A stretch of 64,000 bases of DNA from Alkalihalobacillus pseudalcaliphilus. GTDB lineage: Bacteria; Bacillota; Bacilli; Bacillales; Bacillaceae_D. The stretch's first letter is position 1. Every line of letters begins with the position of its first letter. Of this stretch, positions 35,406 to 44,914 are shown piece after piece. The stretch lies in assembly GCF_028610675.1 (NCBI RefSeq), contig NZ_JAQQWS010000015.1, forward strand, positions 1-64,000, in the 5' to 3' direction. A program made the position numbers and the translations under genes. Below the pieces are notes generated by a model. It ran no database searches and was not told the DNA's origin. It saw only the letters and a program-made list of their open reading frames with translations.

Positions 35406-36410
35406 CTAAACTTTTTCTATTTGATAAATGATACGTTTTAACGTATTTAATTTAACGCCTTCATAAAAGTCTGTATGGAATTCGTTAGAGAACGTTAAGA
35501 AAGGTGTGGACGGCATCTCGTTTCTTTGACAATAATCTGCCCACTCTTTAGATAGCGTTTCACTACTTATCAAATCTTGGTAAATAACTGAAACTTCTGG
35601 TGCTAATACTACATTGATAATGTGCATGACCTGACAGAAAACCTTGATAAAATCCGCTTCTTTTGCTTCTGATAGCTTGTCCCAATCGACTTGAATGGGT
35701 AAATATTTAATCTCACCAGCCATCCCATTTTTTCCTTCTACAATAAGACCCTTATGCATAATTCCCATTCCTGGCGGCGATTTCTTTGGAAAATAAATCC
35801 CAATTAGGGAGGACTTCCTATATGTCGGTTTTAAATAACTGAACCCATATATAGCAGCATTAATATCATTGATGAGAAAGGTAGGGAGTTTGCATGCATC
35901 TTCTACTTTGGTGATTAAATTAACATTCTTTAATAATTCATGACTACTCACCGTAATGATTCCATGATCAGACTGACCTGGAATACCGATTCCAATAGTG
36001 ACAATCGCTCTAAATTGATTGAGCACAGATTCGATCGCATAGAGGATATCTACGTAATAATAGTTTGGTGATTTAATTACCTCATTAAATATGGAGTCTC
36101 CGAATAAATCGATTACATCCAAGAAAAGATAATCCTCTCCCTCGTACTCTCTTAACAAAACAACTAAACCTAACTTAAAATTTTGATTATAAACAAATGA
36201 GGAGGCAGGTCTTCCTCCTGTAGACGGAGTTAAAGTGCCTTTTATGACCTCTTTCTCGACCATGAGCTCTTTAAGCAATGATTGAATGGTTACGACAGTT
36301 AGCCCTGTTTCTTGTGCAATGATTGCTTTCGTTGTTGATTTTCTATTCCTTAATACCGTCCTCACTTTATTCTTATTTAACTTTTTAACGTCCTTATGGT
36401 TAGATTTCAT
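35406..36410 (-). CDS. ROK-family transcriptional regulator
   Basis: The protein of about 334 residues begins with a winged helix-turn-helix (KAIIAQETGLTVVTIQSLLKELMVEKEV, about 28-58), followed by an actin-like ROK domain (IGIGIPGQSDHG, NDINAAIYG, GMAGEI). The usual zinc-binding Cys cluster of ROK proteins is not evident, so it may sense sugar differently from NagC/XylR. It is divergent from an MFS carrier, with a 39-bp inverted repeat between them that is probably its operator. A second ATG at 36410 is favoured over the first, which lies almost on GAGGGT. Confidence 0.85.
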   Translation of the reverse strand: MKSNHKDVKKLNKNKVRTVLRNRKSTTKAIIAQETGLTVVTIQSLLKELMVEKEVIKGTLTPSTGGRPASSFVYNQNFKLGLVVLLREYEGEDYLFLDVIDLFGDSIFNEVIKSPNYYYVDILYAIESVLNQFRAIVTIGIGIPGQSDHGIITVSSHELLKNVNLITKVEDACKLPTFLINDINAAIYGFSYLKPTYRKSSLIGIYFPKKSPPGMGIMHKGLIVEGKNGMAGEIKYLPIQVDWDKLSEAKEADFIKVFCQVMHIINVVLAPEVSVIYQDLISSETLSKEWADYCQRNEMPSTPFLTFSNEFHTDFYEGVKLNTLKRIIYQIEKV

Positions 36411-36508
36411 CATACCCTCACTCTTTACAGCGTACTTTCTTTATTTTTATCATATCATACCGCTTCTTTGCTATAAAAAGTGTTGTCACTATACTGATTT
36501 TATTGTAG

Positions 36509-36547
36509 ACTTAACACTTATTAAAGTTACTTTAATAAGTGTTAAGT
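36509..36547. promoter_or_regulatory. 39-bp inverted-repeat operator between ROK and MFS genes
   Basis: ACTTAACACTTATTAAAGT and its exact reverse complement flank a single T: 19-bp perfect arms ending 30 bases before the MFS start codon. The position between divergent genes suggests binding by the ROK regulator and control of one or both promoters. Confidence 0.85.
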
Positions 36548-36576
36548 TATAAAGAATATATTTAGGGGAGAAATTG

Positions 36577-37755
36577 ATGCGTAAATTTATATGGATGATT
36601 TGTTTAGCTTATTTATTAACTGGCTTTGGTCATATCATCATCGGCTCGGTTTTAGAACAGATGATTACTCACTATCATCTTGATTATAGTGATGGCGGCC
36701 AATTGATTATGAATCAATTTTTAGGTTTTTTAGTTGGAGTTTTATTTGCTCCCAAATTGATTAGAACTCTCGGTAGGAGAAAAACGTTAATCCTATCTTT
36801 ATTTCTTTTTGCGTTCTCCCAGCTAGCCCTAGGCTTACTCATCCCTTGGACTGCGTTGTTAGCCATCGCCCCCCTCGGAGGAGCTGGAATAGGTCTAATC
36901 GAGACGACGATAGCCGGTTTAATTGTTGGGAAATTAAAAGAAAAGAAAGCTTCTATTATGGTATTAACTGAGTCCTTATTTGGAATAGGCGCATTAACTG
37001 TACCCATTCTTGCTGCTATTTTTATTGCGGTTGGACAATGGAATGAACTGTTTATTGTGATTAGTATTATCGTCTCTATTACACTTATTCTTTGGGTGTT
37101 TATCAGATTCGATGAATATGAATATCTGCTTATTAAAGAGAAGAAAACGGATACGAATATTCAAGTACAAAAATATCCTAAGCATACATACGGTATGGTA
37201 CTATTAGGTTCATTCTTTTTCTTCTTGTATGTCGGTCTTGAGATGACCTTTCCAAACTATTTACCTTCTATACTAAGCATAACTACCGATCTATCTGCTT
37301 CTGTTCTCGCATTATCTATCACCATTTTTTGGGGTGCGATGACCATTAGTCGCTTTATTATGATATTTGTTATAGATAAAGTGGGCTTCCATCGCTTGTT
37401 TGTTATCACTTGTTTTGGACAGACATTAACGCTAGGTTTGTTCGCTATGTCTTCGACCTATATCATAAGCTTATTCGCTATCTTCTTAACAGGGATTATG
37501 ATGGGTGGGATTTTCTCACTCGGGCTGTTAGTGGTCAATGACGGAATACCAGGATTAGAAGATCGAACGACGAGCTTAATGTTGGCTCTTGGAGGTTTAG
37601 GCGGGGCTTTATTACCAAGGCTTATCGGCGGTATTATGGATCACTATCCTATCCAAGTAACACTCTATACACTCTTTACTTTTTCAATAATCCTTTTCAT
37701 ATTGATGGTGCTTATCACCTCTTTTCGAAAAAAATTAATAACAACAAATTTATGA
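36577..37755 (+). CDS. MFS transporter, probable sugar carrier
   Basis: The 392-residue protein has twelve predicted helices in two halves. A conserved loop (GFLVGVLFAPKLIRTLGRRKTL) after helix 2 matches the MFS signature. Divergent orientation to a ROK regulator suggests a sugar or glycoside substrate, which is inference. AGGGGAG lies upstream of ATG 36577. No catabolic enzyme is adjacent. Confidence 0.88.
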   Translation: MRKFIWMICLAYLLTGFGHIIIGSVLEQMITHYHLDYSDGGQLIMNQFLGFLVGVLFAPKLIRTLGRRKTLILSLFLFAFSQLALGLLIPWTALLAIAPLGGAGIGLIETTIAGLIVGKLKEKKASIMVLTESLFGIGALTVPILAAIFIAVGQWNELFIVISIIVSITLILWVFIRFDEYEYLLIKEKKTDTNIQVQKYPKHTYGMVLLGSFFFFLYVGLEMTFPNYLPSILSITTDLSASVLALSITIFWGAMTISRFIMIFVIDKVGFHRLFVITCFGQTLTLGLFAMSSTYIISLFAIFLTGIMMGGIFSLGLLVVNDGIPGLEDRTTSLMLALGGLGGALLPRLIGGIMDHYPIQVTLYTLFTFSIILFILMVLITSFRKKLITTNL

Positions 37756-37761
37756 TTTTAA

Positions 37762-37786
37762 AAAGACTGCTCTAGCGGTCTTTTTT
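37762..37786 (+). terminator. Terminator of the MFS gene
   Basis: AAAGACTGC/GCGGTCTTT (one G-T pair) is followed by a T run on the plus strand. Confidence 0.85.
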
Positions 37787-37837
37787 ACTTACTCCACAGT
37801 ATCATGATCCATTCCTTCAAGATCCTTTGTGATCTAT

Positions 37838-37876
37838 AAAAAAGCTACACACCGCTCGTAATCGGATGTGTAGCTT
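37838..37876 (-). terminator. Terminator of the molybdoenzyme gene
   Basis: AAGCTACACA pairs with TGTGTAGCTT, with extra CCG/CGG pairing, and runs into T residues on the minus strand just after the gene stop. Confidence 0.85.
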
Positions 37877-37888
37877 CATTTCACGTAC

Positions 37889-40246
37889 TTAGTTTGCCGT
37901 CATTTCTAGATCTTCTACTGGCTTTTCTAAGTAGTCGATATCTTTTCTTGCGTTAAATCTTTCAGCCTTCTCAAGCTTTACAGCGACATTGTAACTAGGA
38001 ATCTTTGCAAGCTTTTCATAGACACCTTTAGGTAATAAGAAATTGCCTTCTGGGAAGTGAACCTCTAAGTTACCACGTGCAATATCAACAAACTTTGCTT
38101 TTCCAGTAAATACGCCATGTTGGTTATAAACCACAACCAGCTCACGCTCAGAAATGCTTAAATCCTTTGCATCTTCAGCATTTAATAATACATCATAACG
38201 CTCTGCATTATTAAAGCCATCTGTTTCACTATACACCATAGAGTTAAATTGCTTTCCACGTCTAGTTGTTACATAGAAATCACCAGCAACTTTATTCAAA
38301 TCAGGAATGTCTACTGGGATTAAGTTACCTTTGCCATCTGGAGTAGGACAAATGCCGTCTTCACATAACCAAGCTCCACCCCATTGGAAGACATCGCCTT
38401 GTTTCTTCAAGTTTTGAACGCCATCATAGTTTGGATTAGCTACGGCCATCTCCGCTCGAATCGCATCACCATCTGCAAAATCAACAAGATGAGCCGTTTC
38501 TGGCTTCACACGTTTTGCTAAATCGATATAAATCTTCCACTCAGAACGTGCTTCTTCAATCTCAAATTTATTCCCTTCAATTTTCGGAGAGAAGTATACC
38601 ATACGCTCTGTTGATGTCGACGTACCGCCACCATCTTGCTCATAACGAGTTTTTGCAGGTAAAACAATAACGGCTTCTTTGGCATCTACAAGTGTAGAAG
38701 TATTAAAAATAATGTCTTGGTGCACACGAATATCCAAGTTACTTAATGCCTTCTCAACGAAATTCGGATCTGGCATCGTCTCAAGGAAGTTACCACCTGA
38801 TAAGTAATATAGCTTAACCTTTCGCTCATGGTCTTCTGGCAGTAGACAATTTTCTAATGAGACACCTAGTACATCACCTTGCCATTTTGGTAGTTCAAAA
38901 TTCCAAAGTTTCTCAATACGCTCAACATTCTTATCATCAAAATCGCCACCAGGTAATACGAATGGATCAGCACCCATCTCTCCACTACCTTGAACACTAG
39001 AGTGTCCACGAATTGGCATAACGCCTGAATGTTCACGGCCTAAGAAGCCACGTAATAATGAAAGGTTAGCGACTTGTGAGATATTATCAGAAGCAAAGGT
39101 ATGCATCGTTAAACCAAGGGACCAAACAAAAATACCTGATTTACTTTTTGCTAATAATAACGCTAATTCACCGATACGTTCTTTCGTTACACCTGAGGAT
39201 TCTACAATTTCATCCCACGATTGCTCTTGGACCTTTTGCTTTAATTCTTCATAGCCATTTACATGCTCTTGAACAAAGCTGTGATCAATCGCTGAACCAT
39301 GTTCTTTTTCTTCCATTTCAAACCAGTGCTTCATAATACCGTGCATGAACGCAATATCTCCACCAATATTTACTTGATAGAAATCATCCGCAATTTTTGT
39401 ACCAAATAAAGCGGATTCTCCAACTGAAGGAATCCAGTAGTTTTCCATTGCCGGCTCACGATAAGGGTTAATACAGATAATTTTCGTCCCTTTACGTTTC
39501 GCTGCATACATATATTTTGTGGAGACAGGCTGGTTATTTGCTGCAACTGAACCCCAGAATACGATGACATCAGAACCGATCCAATCTTTATAGTTACAGC
39601 TTGCTGCACCAATACCTAATGAACGCTTTAGAGCGGTCTTAGATGGAGAGTGACAAATACGTGATGCATTGTCAATATTATTAGTTCCTAAAAATCTGGA
39701 TACTTTTGAAGCCACATAATAGGATTCATTAGTAATCCCACGAGATGTTAAGAAGAACCCATAATTCTTTGGATCTAGCTTCTTCATCTTATCAGCAATC
39801 ATATCCATCGCCGAATCCCAATCAATTCGAGAAAACTTACGCTCTCCTGGACGACGAATAAGTGGATAAGGAATACGACCTAGCTCACGTAATTCCGCAC
39901 TCGAATATTTGCGAAGTTCATCTATATCAGCATGAACCACTTCTTCTTTCATTGGAGGCATTGTGTTTAGACGTAATACATTTAATCGCGTCGTACAAAC
40001 GTGTGGCCCAGCTAAAGTTTGATCATAAAGACCACTTACTCCTAGAGCACAGCCGTCACACACACCTTTTGTGATAATATTTTTTGCATAGTTTAAGTTA
40101 TCCTTGTTTTTCCAAACAACTTTCATTGTATCTGTAAAGTGATGAGGCTTTACCTTTCCTAACCCAAATGGTACCTTACTTACCCACAAATCTGGCTTAG
40201 GTGTTTTTGGCAATTTAATTGGTCCTGTATGTTTTGTCTTACCCAT
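37889..40246 (-). CDS. FdhF/YdeP-like molybdopterin oxidoreductase
   Basis: The 785-residue protein belongs to the molybdopterin oxidoreductase superfamily, in the branch of stand-alone YdeP/FdhF-like alpha subunits. Near residues 60-85 a Cys motif (GVCDGCALG with CTTRL) could bind a cluster. The metal-ligand region ASRICHSPS lies near 200, and the C-terminal molydop-binding domain starts around residue 660 (DFYVTTRRGKQFNSM). The cluster context (formate-type carrier, fdhD) suggests formate oxidation, but biochemical data on this branch are scarce. AGGAG 9 bases upstream supports ATG 40246. A leader with terminator-like structure lies upstream. Confidence 0.88.
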   Translation of the reverse strand: MGKTKHTGPIKLPKTPKPDLWVSKVPFGLGKVKPHHFTDTMKVVWKNKDNLNYAKNIITKGVCDGCALGVSGLYDQTLAGPHVCTTRLNVLRLNTMPPMKEEVVHADIDELRKYSSAELRELGRIPYPLIRRPGERKFSRIDWDSAMDMIADKMKKLDPKNYGFFLTSRGITNESYYVASKVSRFLGTNNIDNASRICHSPSKTALKRSLGIGAASCNYKDWIGSDVIVFWGSVAANNQPVSTKYMYAAKRKGTKIICINPYREPAMENYWIPSVGESALFGTKIADDFYQVNIGGDIAFMHGIMKHWFEMEEKEHGSAIDHSFVQEHVNGYEELKQKVQEQSWDEIVESSGVTKERIGELALLLAKSKSGIFVWSLGLTMHTFASDNISQVANLSLLRGFLGREHSGVMPIRGHSSVQGSGEMGADPFVLPGGDFDDKNVERIEKLWNFELPKWQGDVLGVSLENCLLPEDHERKVKLYYLSGGNFLETMPDPNFVEKALSNLDIRVHQDIIFNTSTLVDAKEAVIVLPAKTRYEQDGGGTSTSTERMVYFSPKIEGNKFEIEEARSEWKIYIDLAKRVKPETAHLVDFADGDAIRAEMAVANPNYDGVQNLKKQGDVFQWGGAWLCEDGICPTPDGKGNLIPVDIPDLNKVAGDFYVTTRRGKQFNSMVYSETDGFNNAERYDVLLNAEDAKDLSISERELVVVYNQHGVFTGKAKFVDIARGNLEVHFPEGNFLLPKGVYEKLAKIPSYNVAVKLEKAERFNARKDIDYLEKPVEDLEMTAN

Positions 40247-40329
40247 TTCAATCAACTCCTAAAAAATTGGTTCTTTTCATAACATATGCTTCATTTCTTA
40301 CCAACAATAACGAAAGCCTAAAAAAGACA

Positions 40330-40412
40330 AAAACCACCGATTGCTATTAAGGTTTAATTTAGTAGCGATCGATGGTTTAGCCTTTTGCAGGAACGCTACT
40401 AAGTGCCCTAAC
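40330..40412 (-). promoter_or_regulatory. Candidate leader RNA 1 upstream of the molybdoenzyme gene
   Basis: Read on the minus strand, TTAGTAGCG pairs perfectly with CGCTACTAA about 26 bases on. The latter arm can instead pair with AATAGCAATCGG to form a hairpin followed by T residues. These two folds are mutually exclusive, as in transcription attenuators. The core TAGTAGCGT-CCTGC is shared with the leader at 42098. The terminator-like stem has C-A mismatches on this strand, so strength is uncertain. Confidence 0.5.
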
Positions 40413-40417
40413 CATAT

Positions 40418-40783
40418 CTATTTCTTGTTGTTAAACCTCTCCTCAATATCATCCTTGAACACAAATATCGACATACCAAAATCTCTTTCAATATCGATAT
40501 CTACAAAAAGTTCAACCAATTTCGATTGGAGAAATTCTTCCATTTCTACCGGTGGATTCTTTCGATACATCTCTTTAACCATTTCTGTTCTAGCTGCACG
40601 AAGCATTTGCTTCCCTTCATCTGCTGTCGCAATAAACTTTTCTACCGGAGAGAGGTTACCCTCCATTTCGCAAATCGCCCAGTTTTTACAAAAGGTTGTA
40701 CTTATTTTGCTAGGCCCTTTACCCATATGCTTCTTTCGAAAAGCACGAACCAGATTACTAAATTCAGCCTCGTATTTATTCAT
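40418..40783 (-). CDS. DUF2294 (MpsC-like) protein
   Basis: The 121-residue soluble protein matches the DUF2294 family, from memory also called the MpsC domain. Its landmarks are FRKKHMGKGPSKI near the N-terminus, EGNLSPVEKFIA in the middle, and DIDIERDFGMSIFVF near the end. Such proteins often sit beside formate dehydrogenase-like genes in Bacillaceae. It lies between the OFA carrier and the molybdoenzyme on the same strand. Function uncertain. Confidence 0.85.
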   Translation of the reverse strand: MNKYEAEFSNLVRAFRKKHMGKGPSKISTTFCKNWAICEMEGNLSPVEKFIATADEGKQMLRAARTEMVKEMYRKNPPVEMEEFLQSKLVELFVDIDIERDFGMSIFVFKDDIEERFNNKK

Positions 40784-40818
40784 TGTTCACCCTCGTCTAT
40801 TCGAGTGACAAATAATTG

Positions 40819-42075
40819 TTAGCTAGCTATTTGCTTCGCTTGATTTGCCTCTCTTAATTTCTTTATATCAATTCTTATCACAAGAGAAACAATTAATGCA
40901 ACTATAAACATTCCGCCAAAAATATACAACGTACCCGCATAACTATCTGTCGCTTCACGAATCCAACTTGCAACCATTGGTCCTACTAAACCAGCAGCTG
41001 CCCAAGCTGTTAGAATATATCCATGAATAGCACCTAATTGTTTAGTTCCAAATATGTCACCAATGTATGCTGGAATGGAAGCAAATCCTCCACCATAACA
41101 AGTCATAATAAGGAATAAAATAATTTGAAATACAATGGCCGACGTAATGCTTGGTAATAAAAAGAACGTAGCGATTTGAATCGCAAAGAATGTCGTATAA
41201 ACCGCAGGTCTACCGATATAATCTGAGATTGATGCCCATCCAATTCGACCTAAACCATTAAATACACCCATGATACCAACCATTGTTGCTGCAGCTGCTA
41301 CTGACAAACCAGCTAACTCTTGAGCCATTGGAGAGGCTACTGCTAAGATCGCAATACCACACGTAACATTAATAAATAACATTAACCACAAGAACCAGAA
41401 TCTTCTAGTTTTCACAGCCTCATTTGCTGTCAATTGTGATAAATCTTGTTTTACCTTTGAACCACCCTGAGCAAATTCCTTCATATAACCTTCTGGTGGA
41501 CGCTCTAGATATAGAGCGGCACAAATCATAATCACAAAATAAACAGCTCCAAGTGTGTAAAATGTTTGTGAAATCCCTACAGAATCAATTAATGATTCCA
41601 TAATTGGACTAGCAATCATTGCTGCAAAGCCAAATCCCATTATAGCTAAACCAGTTGCAAGACCACGACGGTCTGGGAACCACTTTACAAGTGTTGAAAC
41701 CGGTGTAATATAACCTACCCCGAGGCCAATCCCACCTAATACTCCATAAGATACATATAATAACCATAATGATTCCATCGCTGTTGCAAAACCAGCACCA
41801 ACCATACCTATCCCAAAAAAGCTAGCCGATACCATTCCAGAAACCCTTGGTCCATATTTCTCTACAAAATGACCCATAAATGCTGCTGAAAGTCCTAAGA
41901 AAAGAATGGCAATACTAAATGTTAACGAAATAGAACTTAATCCCCAACCAAATTGATCATGTAATGGGTTCGTAAATACACTCCACGCATAAACCGAACC
42001 GATAGAGATATGAATCCCTACTGCCGCTAATGCAATCAGCCACCTGTTCTTTAATTTTTTTCCGTTCTGACTCAC
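40819..42075 (-). CDS. OFA-family MFS transporter (oxalate/formate type)
   Basis: The 418-residue membrane protein has twelve helices and the pattern of the oxalate/formate antiporter family (GSVYAWSVFTNPL after helix 1, GIGLGVGYITPVSTLVKWFPDRRGLATG between helices 4 and 5). It probably moves formate or a related carboxylate for the adjacent molybdoenzyme. The start is a GTG 8 bases behind GGGAGG. Its upstream region holds a candidate leader RNA. Confidence 0.9.
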   Translation of the reverse strand: MSQNGKKLKNRWLIALAAVGIHISIGSVYAWSVFTNPLHDQFGWGLSSISLTFSIAILFLGLSAAFMGHFVEKYGPRVSGMVSASFFGIGMVGAGFATAMESLWLLYVSYGVLGGIGLGVGYITPVSTLVKWFPDRRGLATGLAIMGFGFAAMIASPIMESLIDSVGISQTFYTLGAVYFVIMICAALYLERPPEGYMKEFAQGGSKVKQDLSQLTANEAVKTRRFWFLWLMLFINVTCGIAILAVASPMAQELAGLSVAAAATMVGIMGVFNGLGRIGWASISDYIGRPAVYTTFFAIQIATFFLLPSITSAIVFQIILFLIMTCYGGGFASIPAYIGDIFGTKQLGAIHGYILTAWAAAGLVGPMVASWIREATDSYAGTLYIFGGMFIVALIVSLVIRIDIKKLREANQAKQIAS

Positions 42076-42097
42076 TGTTTATTCCTCCCTTTTCAAT

Positions 42098-42195
42098 AAA
42101 AAAACCGTCGTCACTTCTAAGAATATAGCTAAATAAGCTATCCTCTTTTAAAGTGGCGACGATTAGTTTTAAGCAGGTTACGCTACTTAATCCCC
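42098..42195 (-). promoter_or_regulatory. Candidate leader RNA 2 upstream of the OFA carrier
   Basis: On the minus strand TAAGTAGCGTAACCTGC is followed by CTAATCGTCGCCACTTTAA. The first arm can pair with CGCCACTTTAA, or CGTCGCCACTT can pair with AAGTGACGACG to make a hairpin ending in a T run. The core and the alternative folds resemble leader 1. A third TAGCGT-CCTG motif within a CAGG/CCTG hairpin lies at about 42245-42270. Confidence 0.5.
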
Positions 42196-42529
42196 AATAG
42201 AAATCGCTTACAGACAATATGTATCAATTTAAGCCAGCAAACAGGTACGCTATTCCTGCACTTAAATGTTACAAATTTATGAATGCTTCATGTAAATAAT
42301 ACCTTGTTTATCATTCTTTTTCAATATAATTTCTCAAAATTTTGTGTGAAAGTTACTTAGGTACGTTGAGTTGTGCCTTAAAGTTAGCTGGTAACCCATG
42401 TGAGTTATATAAATGAGATGTCCGCGTTCAACTATTTGCCCCTCAATAAGAGAAGAAACTTTAGCATTTTTCTTGTCAGCTTTTTTGTTTTGTGATTAGA
42501 TGAAAGCAATAGCTTGAGGAAGTAGGTTG

Positions 42530-43324
42530 ATGAATATGGAAGGTTCTTTGACGATTAAACGTGAAATACAACGGTATAGACAAGAGCATTTTTCAGCAAT
42601 GGAAGATGAAATTGTTGTTGAATTTCCATTAACCATCATGATCAATGGCGAAGAGTTTGCCACAATGGTCTGTAGCCCTTACCACTTAGAAGAGCTTGTC
42701 ATTGGCTTTTTAGCGTCTGAGGGTGTTATTCGTTTTAGAAAAGATATTAAAGATATGAAGATCGATGCAAGCCAAGGATTCGCACATATACAGCTACATC
42801 AAGAGAAGATCATTAGTCAACAAACCTTTTCAAAAAGATTTATTGGCTCTTGTTGTGGAAAGAGTCGTCAATTTTACTTTCAAAACGATGTACGAACAGC
42901 TAAAACGTCTACGTCTAAAACAAAGTTAACGGCTCAACAATGTATAAACCTTATGACCACCATGCAAGAGGAAAGTACTGTTTTCAAACAAACTGGTGGG
43001 GTCCACAATGCAGCACTTTGTACGAGCGAAGATTTAATTGTTAGCCGTACTGATATCGGTCGGCATAATGCACTAGATAAGTTATTTGGCTATTCACTCT
43101 TAAACCAAATTCCAATACGAGATAAAGTCCTTGTGTTTAGTGGACGCATCTCCTCAGAGATATTAACCAAGGCAGCAAAGATAGGTGTTGGAATCGTCTT
43201 ATCAAAATCAGCTCCAACTGACTTAGCGATACAACTTGCCAATGACTTAAATATTACGGCAGTAGGCTTTATACGAAACGGTTCTTTTAATGTGTATTCA
43301 CATCCAGAAAGAATTATAGAATAA
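42530..43324 (+). CDS. fdhD: Formate dehydrogenase accessory sulfurtransferase FdhD
   Basis: The 264-residue protein matches FdhD, which passes sulfur to the molybdenum cofactor of formate dehydrogenases. The loop with reactive cysteines reads GSCCGKSR (two adjacent Cys). KQTGGVHNAALC and RTDIGRHNALDKLFGY are family signatures, followed by SGRISSEILTKAAKIGV. GAGGAAG precedes ATG 42530. It diverges from the OFA-molybdoenzyme unit and supports a formate-type function of that enzyme. Confidence 0.95.
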   Translation: MNMEGSLTIKREIQRYRQEHFSAMEDEIVVEFPLTIMINGEEFATMVCSPYHLEELVIGFLASEGVIRFRKDIKDMKIDASQGFAHIQLHQEKIISQQTFSKRFIGSCCGKSRQFYFQNDVRTAKTSTSKTKLTAQQCINLMTTMQEESTVFKQTGGVHNAALCTSEDLIVSRTDIGRHNALDKLFGYSLLNQIPIRDKVLVFSGRISSEILTKAAKIGVGIVLSKSAPTDLAIQLANDLNITAVGFIRNGSFNVYSHPERIIE

Positions 43325-43336
43325 GGAGGCGTTACG

Positions 43337-43564
43337 ATGGGCTCATGTAATCTCGATCATTCCCGTGAAGATGTAATCAAAAAACTATATTCTCAAGAAA
43401 CCTTTTTAAGACAAGATTTCTTTCAGCAGTTAGCAGATTATTTACGTATCGAAAAACCACAGGACGAATTAAACGAACTCTTTCATCTGCTCAAGAAGTT
43501 TGACTTGGCAACAGAGGAAGAACAAGATGTCCGCCTTGTCAAAATGAAAAAGCTCATAGGTTGA
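43337..43564 (+). CDS. Small conserved-looking protein after fdhD
   Basis: The 75-residue protein follows fdhD by 12 bases behind a strong AAGGAGG, so the two are co-translated. It is helical, highly charged, with one Cys near the start and no membrane segment. I do not recognise a family. A role in cofactor insertion or enzyme maturation would fit the context but is a guess. Confidence 0.75.
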   Translation: MGSCNLDHSREDVIKKLYSQETFLRQDFFQQLADYLRIEKPQDELNELFHLLKKFDLATEEEQDVRLVKMKKLIG

Positions 43565-43603
43565 TCTATTTTAATCAAACGTTTGTTTAAATCTCAAAAA
43601 AAC

Positions 43604-43633
43604 AAAAACCTCTCCATTTAGGAGAGGTTTTTT
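43604..43633. terminator. Bidirectional terminator fdhD operon/htpX
   Basis: AAACCTCTCC pairs with GGAGAGGTTT around a 6-base loop, with A/T runs on both sides. Confidence 0.9.
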
Positions 43634-43638
43634 CCTCA

Positions 43639-44547
43639 TTAACGTGCCTCTAAACGAGCGATACGCTCATCAATATCAGGGTGTGTGGAGAAAAGGTTTG
43701 ACTTTCTTTTTCCGTTAATTTTCATCGTAGCGACTGCAGAATCATCCGTACGATCGTTTTCAATACGTGCACGTTCCATATGTGCTTTTAATGAACGAAG
43801 GGCATGTGCCATTTTGTCATTACCTGCTAAGTCACCACCCCCGCGGTCTGCGTGGAATTCACGATGACGAGAATATGCGTTCACAACGATACTCCCTAAG
43901 ATAGTGAATAAAATTTGGAACACAATAATTGAAGCAAAGTGAACAATAAACGAATACTGTTCAGGAACGAGTCGAGAAGCAACGATCGCAATAATTCTAG
44001 CTAAGAATACAACAAATGTATTGACGATACCTTGTAGTAAAGTCATCGTGACCATATCACCGTTTGCAACGTGAGCAACTTCATGGGCAATAACACCTTC
44101 AACCGCATCTTCATCCATAGCTTGTAATAATCCCGTTGATACAGCAACTAATGAACGTTTCTTCGATGGTCCCGTTGCAAACGCGTTTACTTCTGAAGAT
44201 TGATAAATACCTACTTCAGGCATGTGTGTTAATCCTGCCGCACGTGAAAGACGGTGAACTTTTTCAACAACAGAACGTTCAGTTGGAGACAAGTTTCCAT
44301 TTGGGTCTAACACTTGCACCTTCATCATCATTTTTGCAACCCAACGTGACATCGCTAATGAGATAAAAGATCCGGAAAAACCAACGATAATACTAAAGAG
44401 CATAATCGCTCCAAAACTAATGCCACCATCAGCTGTTTGGAATGATAAGTTCCAATCAGTGAAATAAATAATTGCCGACCAGACAACTAAAATTGTCGTC
44501 ATGACCAATATGTTTGTTAATAAGAAAAGTAATATCCTTTTACCCAT
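43639..44547 (-). CDS. htpX: Membrane zinc metalloprotease HtpX
   Basis: The 302-residue protein has two N-terminal membrane helices (about 5-25 and 40-65), the zinc-binding HEVAH motif near residue 150, a further pair of helices (about 165-215), and the third ligand region EFHADRGG. HtpX is a quality-control protease for misfolded membrane proteins. AGGAGG precedes the ATG. Single gene. Confidence 0.95.
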   Translation of the reverse strand: MGKRILLFLLTNILVMTTILVVWSAIIYFTDWNLSFQTADGGISFGAIMLFSIIVGFSGSFISLAMSRWVAKMMMKVQVLDPNGNLSPTERSVVEKVHRLSRAAGLTHMPEVGIYQSSEVNAFATGPSKKRSLVAVSTGLLQAMDEDAVEGVIAHEVAHVANGDMVTMTLLQGIVNTFVVFLARIIAIVASRLVPEQYSFIVHFASIIVFQILFTILGSIVVNAYSRHREFHADRGGGDLAGNDKMAHALRSLKAHMERARIENDRTDDSAVATMKINGKRKSNLFSTHPDIDERIARLEAR

Positions 44548-44914
44548 TCTGATCCTCCTGAAATAAATGTAATGATACTATTTTAACACGAAAGTATTAG
44601 AAGTTTATACTATTATTCATTGATTCAAAAATTTCACATCTCCCTATTAAAATGCTCCATTTTTTCAACCACTTCTACTATATACGACTCAACTAAAGAT
44701 AAGTTTCAAACTTCTTTACACCTACTATTTTTTATACAAAAAACTACAAAACAAAGAGTAACCCCCTAGCGACGAGCAACGCACATGCAAACCCTATTGC
44801 TCTTGATTACTTTTTATTAATTTGTATGGGAAGCACACTAATTAAGAAGCCTGCACCAGCCCTAGCGGAGGGTAACTTTCATACAAAACGCACATGGCGA
44901 AGCCCCATTCATTT

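Noticed and set aside
37889..40246. Selenocysteine-type formate dehydrogenase
   Set aside because: No in-frame TGA interrupts the metal-ligand region, and a Cys is present there instead.
42098..42195. PreQ1-type riboswitch
   Set aside because: A loop with an A-rich tail and CTAA looked superficially similar, but the stem and spacing do not fit and the genes are unrelated to queuosine.
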